From: CAZBPZ01 sp964493955
GTDB taxonomy: Bacteria > Chloroflexota > Dehalococcoidia > Dehalococcoidales > Fen-1064
Length of the DNA stretch: 32,400 nucleotides
Reading direction: 5' to 3'
NCBI GenBank assembly: GCA_964493955.1
Contig: CAZBPZ010000010.1
Coordinates: forward strand, 1 to 32,400
Position numbers and translations under genes: made by a program. This document shows, piece by piece, positions 1-7,698 of this stretch (the first letter of the stretch is position 1; each line of letters starts with the position of its first letter). Under the pieces are notes generated by a model. The model was not told the origin of the DNA. It searched no databases and saw only the letters and a program-made list of their open reading frames with translations.

Positions 1-9
1 AGGAGCAAG

Positions 10-819
10 ATGACAGCCAAGAAAGTAGGCCTGGCGCTGGGCGGCGGTGGGGCACGGGGGTTGTCTCACATCGGCGTCCTGGCGGTACTGGAGCGTGAGC
101 ACGTGCCGGTGGACATGATTGCCGGCACCAGCATCGGGGCGGTGGTTGGTGGCCTTTACGCCCTCAGGCATGATGCCGCCGAACTGCGTGATATTGCCCT
201 CTCCCTGGCGAAACGCCGCATCAACTACTGGCTGGACCCGGTGCTGCCACGCAGCGGCCTGGCAGGCGGTCACCGCATCGAAAAGGTGCTGCGCTCCCTC
301 GTCGGGGAAGACATCACCTTCAACGACCTGCGCCTGCCCTTTGCCTGCGTCGCCGCCGACGTTGACACCGGCGAGGAGGTGGTGCTGGACAGCGGCCCGG
401 TCTGGAAGGCAATCCGTGCCAGCGCCACCGTGCCGGTTGTCCTGGAGGTGGCCGAGGTCAACGGGCGCTACCTGGTCGACGGCGGCCTGGTCAACCCCGT
501 GCCCGTCAGTGTCCTGCAGCACATGGGGGCCGACCTCATCATCGCCGTCAACGTCCTGCCGGACCGGAGCAAGCGCAGCGACGGCCGGCCGCCCAACATC
601 TTCACCATCATCGTCAGGACGCTCTACATCTACAGCTCCAGCCTGCTGCGGAGCTCAATGGAAGGGGCAGGCGTTATCATCGAACCGGACGTGGCCGACA
701 TCGCCTTCGCCGAGTTCCGGCGCGCCGAAGAGTGCATCGGCAAGGGCGAGGCCGCGGCAGAAAAGGCGCTGGATGACATCAGGCACCACCTGGCAGCGGC
801 AGGTATCACGCCGGCATGA
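10..819 (+). CDS. Patatin-like phospholipase (RssA/YchK-type)
   Basis: The 269-residue protein carries the complete patatin signature. A glycine-rich oxyanion loop GGGGARG lies at residues 11-17, the nucleophile elbow GTSIG has Ser41, and the second member of the Ser-Asp dyad is Asp157 in the DGG motif followed by NPVPV. The family consists of cytoplasmic or membrane-associated acyl hydrolases acting on lipid esters; the real substrate cannot be told from sequence. No signal peptide or membrane segment is visible. An AGGAG ribosome site lies four bases before the ATG. The stop overlaps the next start as ATGA, so it is probably co-translated with rsmA and ispE. The bacterial single-domain YchK/RssA group fits by length. 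Confidence 0.9.
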   Translation: MTAKKVGLALGGGGARGLSHIGVLAVLEREHVPVDMIAGTSIGAVVGGLYALRHDAAELRDIALSLAKRRINYWLDPVLPRSGLAGGHRIEKVLRSLVGEDITFNDLRLPFACVAADVDTGEEVVLDSGPVWKAIRASATVPVVLEVAEVNGRYLVDGGLVNPVPVSVLQHMGADLIIAVNVLPDRSKRSDGRPPNIFTIIVRTLYIYSSSLLRSSMEGAGVIIEPDVADIAFAEFRRAEECIGKGEAAAEKALDDIRHHLAAAGITPA

Positions 820-1697
820 GTAAACAGGCCGGGAAGCGCCATCGAGCGGTACCGCCGGCCGGCTCCAACCCGCTGCGGCGGCGCACCCTGGCGACACTGC
901 GCCGCCACGGCCTGCTGGCTCGCAAGGGACTGGGGCAGCACTTCCTGGTGGACGAGGCGACCCTGGACAGGGTTGTGGCCGCCGCCGGGCTCGGGCCTGG
1001 TGACACCGTGGTGGAGGTGGGGCCGGGCCTCGGCTTCCTGACGGAGCGCCTCGCCACCAGGGCGGGGCGTGTCATCGCGGTTGAGCTCGATGAGCGCCTG
1101 GCGGCCATCCTGGAGACCACCTTCAGGGACAGCCCGAAGGTGCAAATCGTGCGGGGCGATGTCCTGCGCCTGCCACCGGCCCGGCTGGCCGGCACGAGCC
1201 GCTACAAGGTGGTGGCCAACCTGCCCTACTACATCACCTCGGCCGTGATGCGGCACTTCCTGGAAGCCCCACCCCGCCCGGAGTTGATGGTGGTGACGGT
1301 GCAGAAAGAAGTGGCCGAGCAGATTGCAGCCCCCCCCGGCCGGATGAGCCTCCTCAGCGTCAGCGTGCAGCTCTACGGTGAGCCAGAGGTGGTGGCCGCC
1401 GTCCCGGCAAGTGCCTTCTACCCGCCGCCGGAGGTGGAATCGGCGGTGCTGAAGGTAAAGGTCTTCGCCACGCCCCGGGTGCCGGTGGGTGACGGCACGG
1501 GGTTCTTCGCGGTGGTGCGGGCCGGCTTCAGCGCCGCCCGCAAGCAGCTCGGTAACTCGCTGGCGCAGGGCCTCGGCCTGCCCAAGGAACGGGGCCTGGC
1601 CCTGCTGGCAGCGGCTGGCATTGACCCGCGGCGGCGGGCGGAAACACTGGCCCTGGAGGAGTGGGCACGGCTGTGGAGGGCCTATGCTGACGCTTGA
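816..1697 (+). CDS. rsmA: 16S rRNA (adenine(1518)-N6/adenine(1519)-N6)-dimethyltransferase
   Basis: This 293-residue KsgA/RsmA/Dim1 protein uses S-adenosylmethionine to dimethylate two adjacent adenines in the 3' hairpin of 16S rRNA during late 30S maturation. Visible family motifs are GLGQHFL near the N terminus, the SAM loop EVGPGLGFLT, NLPYYIT (catalytic motif IV) and FYPPP further on. A basic extension of about 30 residues precedes the GLGQHFL motif. The start overlaps the patatin stop by 4 bp. The 3' end overlaps ispE by 14 bp, so the three genes look like one transcript. Function is secure from the motifs. Confidence 0.96.
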   Translation: MSKQAGKRHRAVPPAGSNPLRRRTLATLRRHGLLARKGLGQHFLVDEATLDRVVAAAGLGPGDTVVEVGPGLGFLTERLATRAGRVIAVELDERLAAILETTFRDSPKVQIVRGDVLRLPPARLAGTSRYKVVANLPYYITSAVMRHFLEAPPRPELMVVTVQKEVAEQIAAPPGRMSLLSVSVQLYGEPEVVAAVPASAFYPPPEVESAVLKVKVFATPRVPVGDGTGFFAVVRAGFSAARKQLGNSLAQGLGLPKERGLALLAAAGIDPRRRAETLALEEWARLWRAYADA

Positions 1698-2553
1698 TGC
1701 CCCCGCCAAGCTGAACCTCACCCTGGAGGTGCTGGGCCGCCGCGATGACGGCTACCACGAAATCCGCAGCCTCGTCCAGACGATAGACCTGCATGACACC
1801 CTCCACTTCCACGAGGCAGAAAACACCACCATCACCGCCGATGGGCCCGGCTGGGACGCCCGCCTGAGCCTGGTATCCAGGGCGGTGGCGCTCCTGCAGG
1901 AAGAGACGGGCTGCCGCCAGGGCGTCCGCATCCACCTTGCCAAGCGTATCCCCCTCATGTCCGGCCTGGGGGGTGACAGCAGTGACGCCGCTGCCACGCT
2001 GGTGGGCCTCAACCGGCTCTGGGAACTGGGGCTGGAGCGGGAGCAACTGGAAGAACTGGCGGCCCGGCTTGGCTCGGATGTGCCGTTCTTCGTCCGCGGG
2101 GGCACCGCCCTGGTGGCAGGGCGCGGCGAGCGCGTGACCCCGCTGCCGCCCCTGCCGGAGAGGTGGGTGGTGCTGGTGCTGCCGCCGGTGATGCGCCAGG
2201 CGGGTAAAACGGCGCGCGCCTACGCCGCCCTCACACCCGAAGACTTCACCGACGGCTCACGCACGGAGCAGGCGGTGGCGGCCCTGCGGGCGGGAAGGGT
2301 GCAGGAGCTTCCCCTGTTCAATGCCTTCGAGCGTACCGCCTTCACCGGGAGGCTCGGCCTGGCCGAGTACCGCTGGCAGATGCTGGCCGCCGGCGCCCCG
2401 GGGGTGCACCTGGCCGGGTCCGGGCCGGCGCTGTTTTCCCTGCTGCCGGACCGGGCGTCCGCCGCCAGCCTGCAGCCCGCCCTGGAAGGGCTCGGCCTGC
2501 ACCCCCTGGTGGTGAAGACCCGGCCGGGAACGGCGGAGCCGGCCGGCCGGTAG
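1684..2553 (+). CDS. ispE: 4-diphosphocytidyl-2-C-methyl-D-erythritol kinase
   Basis: IspE is a GHMP kinase that phosphorylates CDP-methylerythritol in the MEP isoprenoid pathway. The N terminus has the family pattern PAKLNLTLEV and DGYHEI. The ATP-binding loop reads PLMSGLGGDSSDAAA; Asp98 stands where many family members have a third Gly (GLGGGSS). A C-terminal GSGPALFSL motif completes the fold. The protein is 289 residues, a normal length. I chose the ATG at 1684 because homology begins there and a GGAGGG sequence precedes it; the open frame upstream is only shadow of rsmA. It indicates the MEP rather than the mevalonate pathway. Confidence 0.95.
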   Translation: MLTLDAPAKLNLTLEVLGRRDDGYHEIRSLVQTIDLHDTLHFHEAENTTITADGPGWDARLSLVSRAVALLQEETGCRQGVRIHLAKRIPLMSGLGGDSSDAAATLVGLNRLWELGLEREQLEELAARLGSDVPFFVRGGTALVAGRGERVTPLPPLPERWVVLVLPPVMRQAGKTARAYAALTPEDFTDGSRTEQAVAALRAGRVQELPLFNAFERTAFTGRLGLAEYRWQMLAAGAPGVHLAGSGPALFSLLPDRASAASLQPALEGLGLHPLVVKTRPGTAEPAGR

Positions 2554-2588
2554 CCCGGCCCGGCTGGTACCCGCGGCCGCCGGCAGGC

Positions 2589-2620
2589 TATAATGGAGGC
2601 AAGCGCAGTCCCAGGGAGGA
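2589..2620 (+). promoter_or_regulatory. Promoter -10 and ribosome site for rubrerythrin
   Basis: A perfect TATAAT lies at 2589-2594, followed by a strong GGGAGGA ribosome site at 2614-2620, four bases before the ATG at 2624. No good -35 hexamer is visible at 16-18 bp spacing. Confidence 0.55.
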
Positions 2621-2623
2621 TGT

Positions 2624-3127
2624 ATGAGCAAGACGGAAGAGAACCTGCAGGCAGCATTCGCCGGCGAGAGCCAGGCCAACCGGCGTTACCTTTTCTTCGC
2701 CGACAAGGCTGACCAGGAAGGCCTTACCCAGATAGCCCGCCTTTTCCGGGCCGCCGCCGAGGCAGAAACGGTGCACGCCCGCAACCACTTCAACGCCATG
2801 GACGGCGTCGGCTCCACCAGGGACAACCTTAACGCCGGCGTTATCGGGGAGCACCGCGAGTTCACCCGGATGTACCCGCCGTTCATCGAGCAGGCCCGGG
2901 AGGACCAGTACCAGCGGGCCGTGGTCACGTTTGAGTGGGCCAACCAGGTGGAGGAAATCCACTACGGCCTGTTCCAGGAAGCCCTCAAGGCGCTCAACTC
3001 CGGCCAGAAGCAGCCGGACCAGCCCTACTTCGTCTGCCAGGGCTGCGGCAACACCGTCCCGGGGGCACCCCCGGAGCGCTGCCCGATTTGCGGTCGCCCG
3101 GCAAGCCAGTTCAAGCAAATTGACTAG
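2624..3127 (+). CDS. Rubrerythrin
   Basis: This 167-residue protein combines a ferritin-like four-helix diiron domain (about residues 1-130) with a C-terminal rubredoxin-like domain. The diiron domain shows the ENLQAAFAGES start with ligand Glu15, an ETVHA motif and an EEIHYGLF motif. The rubredoxin part has two cysteine pairs, CQGC and CPIC, that would hold one Fe(SCys)4. Rubrerythrins reduce hydrogen peroxide in the cytoplasm of anaerobes and microaerophiles using rubredoxin/NAD(P)H electrons. The gene has its own -10 sequence, so it may be induced separately from ispE. It supports an anaerobic or oxygen-sensitive lifestyle. Confidence 0.94.
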   Translation: MSKTEENLQAAFAGESQANRRYLFFADKADQEGLTQIARLFRAAAEAETVHARNHFNAMDGVGSTRDNLNAGVIGEHREFTRMYPPFIEQAREDQYQRAVVTFEWANQVEEIHYGLFQEALKALNSGQKQPDQPYFVCQGCGNTVPGAPPERCPICGRPASQFKQID

Positions 3128-3154
3128 GCTTCACCGTCTGGCGCCGGAGGCGTG

Positions 3155-3643
3155 ATGCCGGGTGGTATACCCACTACTGCCAGGGTAAAGGCCATGCGGC
3201 GGGACGGGCTGCGCTGCAAGCTGTGCGGGGCAACCTCGGGGCTTGATGTGTACCGCATCATCGGTGTCCGCCAGGGTAAGGCCCACGGCCTGTCCGGCCA
3301 GGTGCTGGCCAGCACGCGCAACCTGCACACCCTCTGCCGGCGCTGCCACGACCTAACGTACCGCCGTCATACCCTGCGCTACTGGTACACCCCCCGCCAG
3401 TTCACCGAAATGGCCGCCATCCTGAAAGCGCAGCTCAGGCTGGACGAGCAGCGGGAGCAGCTCCAGGCACGCTCTCCCGGCATGTGGGGTGGTGTGGCCT
3501 ACCTCGGCCGCAAGCGCCAGCTTGACAGGAAACAGAAAGAGCTCTCCGCCCGCGAGAAAGCCATACGCCGGGAGGCGGAAAAGCGGCGGCTGAAGCTCCA
3601 GGAGAGAACGCTGGCAGCCCTGGAAAGGCTACCGGGCCATTAG
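3155..3643 (+). CDS. HNH-like zinc-binding protein with basic helical tail
   Basis: The 162-residue protein begins with an HNH-nuclease-like zinc scaffold: RRDGLRCKLCG, then NLHTLCRRCHDL, giving two CxxC pairs as in bacterial HNH proteins. The stretch that usually carries the catalytic His (VHHI type) reads DVYRI here, so the first catalytic His is absent and nuclease activity is doubtful. Residues about 90-160 are rich in Lys, Arg, Glu and Gln and look like a long charged helix or coiled coil. ATG 3155 is preferred over GTG 3152 because the GGAGG at 3146-3150 is then four bases away. It follows rubrerythrin closely and may share its transcript. The biological role is unknown. Confidence 0.7.
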   Translation: MPGGIPTTARVKAMRRDGLRCKLCGATSGLDVYRIIGVRQGKAHGLSGQVLASTRNLHTLCRRCHDLTYRRHTLRYWYTPRQFTEMAAILKAQLRLDEQREQLQARSPGMWGGVAYLGRKRQLDRKQKELSAREKAIRREAEKRRLKLQERTLAALERLPGH

Positions 3644-3651
3644 ACCAAGCC

Positions 3652-3670
3652 CCGGCGGGCGCGCCGCCGG
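3652..3670. terminator. GC hairpin between convergent genes
   Basis: A perfect 7-bp inverted repeat CCGGCGG / CCGCCGG with a 5-base loop fills the 27-bp gap between the convergent HNH-like and cca genes. It has no T-run on either side, so intrinsic termination is only a guess from position. Confidence 0.35.
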
Positions 3671-4933
3671 CTAGGCCTGCCGCCGCTGCAGCCAGCGCCT
3701 CACCAGGCTTTCCTCGCCCCGGCGCGTGCTCACCCGGCCATCGAGGCGAGCGGCACGCAGGCGCTCACTCACTTCACGCACCGCCGGACCGGGTGGCACC
3801 CCCAGCGCCAGCAGGTCGTCGCCGTTGAGGGTCGGCCGGATGTAGCGCAGGCGCTCCAGGTAGAGGTTGATGTTCCGGGCAATGTCAGGGGAATCGCTGG
3901 CCAGGCCGGCGGCCTGGATGGCCACCGGCGCGTAGCCGTGCAGAACGGCGTAGGTACGGCTGGGGCGGAGACCGGGGGTACCCAGGGTACGGCTGCGCAG
4001 GCGGATGGCGGCACTATCACGCATGACCCGGGCCAGGGCCCGCGGTAACTTCAGGTAGCTGGCCAGTGTGGTGATATCTCCCTCGCCGAGGCGGTAGGCC
4101 ATCAGCGCCAGATAGAGGGCGGGGGAGGGCGGGGTATCGCCGCACACCTGGCGCGCCCGCCGGAAGCGGTCGGCCAGCCACTCGTCGGCCCGCAGGGCGG
4201 GGTGCAGCCTTGCCAGCACCCCCAGCTCCTCGGCCCGCCGCAGCACCTTCTCCGGCTCCGCCTCTCTCAGGACAAGCTCCAGCTCGCGGCGGATGCGGTC
4301 ACCGCTGACGGTGCGCAGGTAGTCAAGGTCACGCCGCAGGGCCGCCAGCGTCCGCTCCTCTATCTGGAAATCAAGCCTCTGCTCGTAGCGCAGCGTCCGC
4401 CAGATGCGGGTGGCATCGTCCACGTAGCTGGCGTCATGCAGCACGCGGATGAGGCCCTGTGCCAGGTCCGTGCGGCCGCCGAAGCGGTCTATCAACTGCC
4501 CGTAACGCTCCGGTCGTAGGTAGACCGCCATGGCGTTGATGGTGAAATCACGCCGGCGCAGGTCATCGGCCAGGGAGCCCGGCGTGACCGTCGGCAGGGC
4601 ACCGGGGCGGCTGTAGGTCTCGGCACGGGCGGTGGCCAGGTCCAGCCGCCAGTTGTTCCAGCGCAGGCTGGCCGTCCTGAAACGGGGGTGAACGGTGATG
4701 CGGCCGTCCAGCATCGCCAGGAGGTGCTCCGCCAGGCCGATGGCGTCGCCCTCGACCACCAGGTCTATATCCCGTGTCGGCCGGCCGAGCAGCAGGTCCC
4801 TGACAACTCCCCCCACCAGATAGAGGGGCAGCCCCTGGCGGGCGGCCACCTCGCCCACCTGACGTGTCAGCTCAGCCAGGTATGGAGGCAGGTGCTGGTT
4901 GATGCGGTGGGTAAGGTTCAGCGGTCGTGACAT
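3671..4933 (-). CDS. cca: CCA-adding tRNA nucleotidyltransferase / poly(A) polymerase family (class II)
   Basis: The 420-residue protein belongs to the class II nucleotidyltransferases that build or repair the 3' CCA of tRNA. The head domain has GGVVRD (residues 41-46) and the catalytic carboxylates Asp55 and Asp57 in RDIDLVV. The neck has RRRDFTINAMA, followed by the DATRIWRTLRYEQRLDF helix. Whether it adds CCA, CC or A only, or is a poly(A) polymerase, cannot be settled by eye. The start is the ATG at 4933; a TATAAT lies just upstream on the same strand. It is monocistronic and divergent from the MATE gene. No HD phosphodiesterase domain is apparent. Confidence 0.9.
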   Translation of the reverse strand: MSRPLNLTHRINQHLPPYLAELTRQVGEVAARQGLPLYLVGGVVRDLLLGRPTRDIDLVVEGDAIGLAEHLLAMLDGRITVHPRFRTASLRWNNWRLDLATARAETYSRPGALPTVTPGSLADDLRRRDFTINAMAVYLRPERYGQLIDRFGGRTDLAQGLIRVLHDASYVDDATRIWRTLRYEQRLDFQIEERTLAALRRDLDYLRTVSGDRIRRELELVLREAEPEKVLRRAEELGVLARLHPALRADEWLADRFRRARQVCGDTPPSPALYLALMAYRLGEGDITTLASYLKLPRALARVMRDSAAIRLRSRTLGTPGLRPSRTYAVLHGYAPVAIQAAGLASDSPDIARNINLYLERLRYIRPTLNGDDLLALGVPPGPAVREVSERLRAARLDGRVSTRRGEESLVRRWLQRRQA

Positions 4934-4959
4934 CGGTTCCAGCCCATTACAACGCCCGC

Positions 4960-4987
4960 ATTATATCACGTTGTAGCAGGCACCCAA
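4960..4987 (-). promoter_or_regulatory. Promoter of cca
   Basis: On the minus strand, a TATAAT at 4965-4960 is preceded by TTGGGT at 4987-4982 with a 16-bp spacer, giving a leader of roughly 20 bases to the cca start. Confidence 0.5.
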
Positions 4988-5025
4988 AGCTGCTAGCATG
5001 GTCAGTAACTCCCGGTTACCTGACC
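4971..5025 (+). promoter_or_regulatory. Candidate MATE promoter with operator-like inverted repeat
   Basis: TTGTAG (4971-4976) and TAGCAT (4994-4999) are 17 bp apart. The predicted transcription start (about 5006) falls inside an inverted repeat: GGTCAGTAAC (5000-5009) opposite GTTACCTGACC (5015-5025), ten base pairs with one bulged C and a 5-base loop. It could be a repressor site or a 5' hairpin of the mRNA. Confidence 0.45.
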
Positions 5026-5053
5026 ACCCGCACCCCCGGCCCTGAAGGTAACG

Positions 5054-6493
5054 ATGGAACCAAACGGCCAGCCCGAACTGCACAGCACCACCAGCCGTCT
5101 TGGCACCGAGAGGCTCGGCCGCCTGCTGCTGCGCCTCAGTACCCCCAGCATCATCTCCATGATGACGGTATCCCTCTACCACCTGGCCGATACCTTCTGG
5201 GTGGGCAAGCTCGGCTACCAGGCCCTGGCGGCCATCACCATCACCTTCCCGTTCTTCATCCTGGTGATATCCTTCGGCGTGGGCACGGGGGTGGGGGCCA
5301 ACGCCCTGGCCTCACGCCGCTTCGGCGAACGCAATGTCGAGGCCACCAACCTGGTGGCGGGCCAGATATTCACCCTGACGGCCATCCTGAGCGCCGCCTT
5401 CCTGCTGGCCACCGCCGTCTTCACCGACCCCATCCTGCACCTCAGCGGGGCCACCCCGGACATCATGGAGCTGGCACATGACTACCTCTGGATGTTCGGC
5501 TGGGGCGTGCCCTTCATGCTCTTCCGGCTGATGAGCCGCAACCTCTTCCAGGCCTCCGGTGACGCCGTCAAGCCGATGATTTTCACGCTGGTGGGCACCA
5601 TCTCCAACGCCATCCTGGACCCGTTCCTCATCTTCGGGTGGTGGCTCTTCCCGGAGATGGGGGTGGCCGGGGCGGCCCTGGCAACCGCCATCACCAGCGG
5701 CCTGGGGGCCGGCCTGAGCCTGTTCTACCTGCTATCCGGCCGCTCGGTGTACCGCATCAGGCCCCGCCACCTCGTGCCAGCCCCGGCCATCATCCGGGAC
5801 ATCTACCGTGTCGGCCTGCCCAGCATGACGATGGAGATCTCGGAGAGCATTACCTTCGCCCTCTTCAACAACGTGCTGGCCGGCTTCGGCTCGGTGGCCC
5901 TGGCAGCCGCCAATATCGCCATGCGGGTGGCGGACCTGGCCTTCATGCCCATCATTGGCACGGGCCACGGGCTGCTGCCCATCGTCGGCTTTTGCTTCGG
6001 GGCCAGACTCTGGAAACGCCTCTGGGACGCGGTGCGGCTGGCCTCAGCCGGCCTGGCGGTGATGCTGGGGCTGGCCACGGTGGTACTGGTAATCTTTACC
6101 CCGCAGGCCATTGCCCTGTTCAATGATGACCCGGAGCTACTGCAGATTGCCGTGCCGGGGATGCGCATCTTCCTCTCGACACTGGCACTCATCGGGCCAT
6201 CTATCATGTTCATTACGGCCTTCCAGGGCCTCTCCAAGGGGAACACGGCCCTGGTACTCTCGCTGGCGCGCCAGCTCCTCTTTTTCGTGCCGGCCATGCT
6301 GGTACTGCCGCGCTTCCTGGGGCTGACCGGGGCCTGGCTCTCCATCCCCATCTCCGACGGGTGCGGCGCCATTATCGCGGCGGCCTGGCTCTACCGGGAG
6401 TACCGCCAGCAGCAGAAGAGCGGCCTCTGGGAGCTACCGCCGGTGGTGGTGCCACCGGAAGCGGCCCCACGCGGCCACGCCACGTTGGACTAG
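5054..6493 (+). CDS. MATE family multidrug/metabolite efflux transporter
   Basis: The 479-residue protein is strongly hydrophobic with about twelve membrane segments in two halves, as in MATE cation antiporters. The N-terminal pattern (RLSTPSIISMMTVSLYHLADTFWVG) and the paired MatE repeats match the family; the second half begins near residue 255. MATE proteins export organic cations or metabolites with Na+ or H+. The substrate is not predictable. The gene is alone on its transcript, with a putative promoter/operator at 4971-5025. A GC hairpin follows the stop at 6495-6509. The C-terminal tail after the last helix is short and proline-rich. Confidence 0.92.
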   Translation: MEPNGQPELHSTTSRLGTERLGRLLLRLSTPSIISMMTVSLYHLADTFWVGKLGYQALAAITITFPFFILVISFGVGTGVGANALASRRFGERNVEATNLVAGQIFTLTAILSAAFLLATAVFTDPILHLSGATPDIMELAHDYLWMFGWGVPFMLFRLMSRNLFQASGDAVKPMIFTLVGTISNAILDPFLIFGWWLFPEMGVAGAALATAITSGLGAGLSLFYLLSGRSVYRIRPRHLVPAPAIIRDIYRVGLPSMTMEISESITFALFNNVLAGFGSVALAAANIAMRVADLAFMPIIGTGHGLLPIVGFCFGARLWKRLWDAVRLASAGLAVMLGLATVVLVIFTPQAIALFNDDPELLQIAVPGMRIFLSTLALIGPSIMFITAFQGLSKGNTALVLSLARQLLFFVPAMLVLPRFLGLTGAWLSIPISDGCGAIIAAAWLYREYRQQQKSGLWELPPVVVPPEAAPRGHATLD

Positions 6494-6515
6494 GGGGGCC
6501 CATGGCCCCTATAAT
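6485..6515 (+). promoter_or_regulatory. Promoter of the kinase gene with internal hairpin
   Basis: TTGGAC (6485-6490) and a perfect TATAAT (6510-6515) are 19 bp apart. The spacer holds a perfect 6-bp inverted repeat GGGGCC-CAT-GGCCCC (6495-6509), directly after the MATE stop, which could serve as MATE terminator or operator. The start codon at 6528 is so close to the -10 that the 5' leader would be only about six bases. Confidence 0.5.
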
Positions 6516-6527
6516 GGGACGAACAGG

Positions 6528-7094
6528 ATGAAGGTCGTCTGTATCGTCGGCATGGCCGGCGCCGGTAAGTCGGAGGTGGCGCGGCGGCTGGAGAGGCACG
6601 GGTTTCGCCGCATCCGCTTCGGCGATGTCACCGACGAAGAGGTGGCCCGGCGCGGCCTGCCCCTCAACGAGGAGACCGAGCGCCAGGTACGCGAGACGCT
6701 CCGCCACGAGATGGGCATGGCCGCCTACGCCCGCCTCAATCTGCCCCGGATCGAGGCAGCCCTGAAGCGCTCGAACGTGGTGGTTGACGGCCTCTACTCC
6801 TGGGAAGAGTACATCTTCCTGAAGGGGCACTTCGGGGAGAGGTTGTGCCTGGTGGCGGTCTGGGCCCCGCCGCCGCTGCGGCACGCCCGGCTGGAAGCCC
6901 GCCAGGAGCGCCCCCTCACGGCAGACGAGGCGGCAGCACGCGACCGGGCGGAGATTGAGAACCTGCACAAGGGCGGCCCCATTGCCGCGGCCGACTACCT
7001 GATAACCAACCAAGGCTCGCTCGAAGACCTGGCGGCCGAGGTTGCCAGGCTTATTCGCTGCACCGGGGGTAAGAGTGAAGCGGCCGGGGATTGA
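6528..7094 (+). CDS. P-loop nucleotide kinase, dephospho-CoA kinase-like
   Basis: This 188-residue protein has an N-terminal Walker A loop GMAGAGKSE (residues 8-16), a conserved RIRFGD stretch and a lid-like region rich in Arg (RHARLEARQERPLTADEAAARDRAEIE). The overall pattern is that of adenylate-kinase/dephospho-CoA-kinase-type P-loop proteins, the kind annotated as AAA family or predicted dephospho-CoA kinase in Archaea and Chloroflexota. The exact phosphate acceptor is uncertain. Its 3' end overlaps the dCMP deaminase gene by 20 bp, so a nucleotide-related role is plausible but inferred. Confidence 0.75.
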   Translation: MKVVCIVGMAGAGKSEVARRLERHGFRRIRFGDVTDEEVARRGLPLNEETERQVRETLRHEMGMAAYARLNLPRIEAALKRSNVVVDGLYSWEEYIFLKGHFGERLCLVAVWAPPPLRHARLEARQERPLTADEAAARDRAEIENLHKGGPIAAADYLITNQGSLEDLAAEVARLIRCTGGKSEAAGD

Positions 7095-7548
7095 TGATTA
7101 CTTCCTCAAGATAGCGGCGGTGGTGGGGGAACGCTCCACCTGCCGGCGCCACCACATAGGGGCCATCGCCGTAAGGGACAAGCACATCCTGGCCACCGGC
7201 TACAACGGGGCGGCGGCCGGGTTGAAGGACTGCCTGGAGCTGGGCTGCCTGCGCGACGAGCTGGGAATCCCTTCCGGCCAGCGCCACGAGATATGCCGCG
7301 CCATCCATGCCGAGCAGAACGTCATCATCCAGGCGGCCCTGCACGGCGTCAGCCTGGAGGGGGCCACCATCTACTGCACCCACTCACCCTGCGTGCTCTG
7401 CGCCAAGATGCTGGTCAACGCCCGCATCCGGCGCTTTGTCACCTTCGGCAACTACAGCGACGAGTCATTCCGGGAGCTCTTCAAAGAGGCCGGGATTGAG
7501 TTTGAGCTGCGCCCCCGGCCGGCGCCGGAAATCACCTTCCTGGACTAG
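7075..7548 (+). CDS. dCMP deaminase family protein
   Basis: A zinc-dependent deaminase of about 157 residues. The zinc/catalytic motif HAEQN and the second zinc motif PCVLCAK are both intact, and the substrate loop ATGYNGAAAG matches deoxycytidylate deaminases, which make dUMP for thymidylate synthesis. I place the start at GTG 7075 (VKRPGIDDYF), where family homology begins, preceded by GGGGGTAA. An upstream GTG at 7042 lies inside the kinase gene and is unlikely. The gene overlaps the kinase by 20 bp. Together with the dCTP deaminase-like gene at 8.1-8.6 kb it suggests two routes toward dUMP. Confidence 0.88.
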   Translation: MKRPGIDDYFLKIAAVVGERSTCRRHHIGAIAVRDKHILATGYNGAAAGLKDCLELGCLRDELGIPSGQRHEICRAIHAEQNVIIQAALHGVSLEGATIYCTHSPCVLCAKMLVNARIRRFVTFGNYSDESFRELFKEAGIEFELRPRPAPEITFLD

Positions 7549-7584
7549 GCCGGTCCGCAGCGCACCGTCACGCGGCAGACAGGA

Positions 7585-7698
7585 GGCCCGAGAGCAATGG
7601 CTGAGACCCATGTCTTCCGGGGTCGCCGCGCGAGCAGACTGCGCTGCTCAGATAATCAAGGGCCCGGTAACAATGGCTGAGGCCCGGGTCTTTCGGGG
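7585..7698 (+). repeat. Imperfect direct repeat of the riboflavin kinase start region
   Basis: Bases 7585-7622 and 7661-7698 match at 31 of 38 positions, at an offset of 76 bp. Each copy contains GGCCCG, then CAATGGCTGAG with an ATG, then a GTCTT-CGGGG segment. Codons for Phe, Gly and Arg differ only at synonymous positions between the copies, while MAE..VFRGR is kept in both. Confidence 0.75.
7597..7680 (+). pseudogene. Short ORF: truncated copy of the riboflavin kinase N terminus or leader peptide
   Basis: The upstream copy of the repeat opens a 27-codon ORF. It starts MAETHVFRGR, against MAEARVFRGR for the real gene, and terminates with a TGA at 7678-7680, five bases inside the start of the next gene. 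It has the better ribosome site (AGGAGG at 7581-7586, ten bases before the ATG); the real gene's ATG lacks a clear one. It is either the stump of a tandem duplicate of the gene or a leader ORF that feeds ribosomes to the downstream start. Confidence 0.55.

Noticed and set aside
630..1721. A 363-codon minus-strand frame under rsmA
   Set aside because: Shadow of a gene with intact rsmA motifs.
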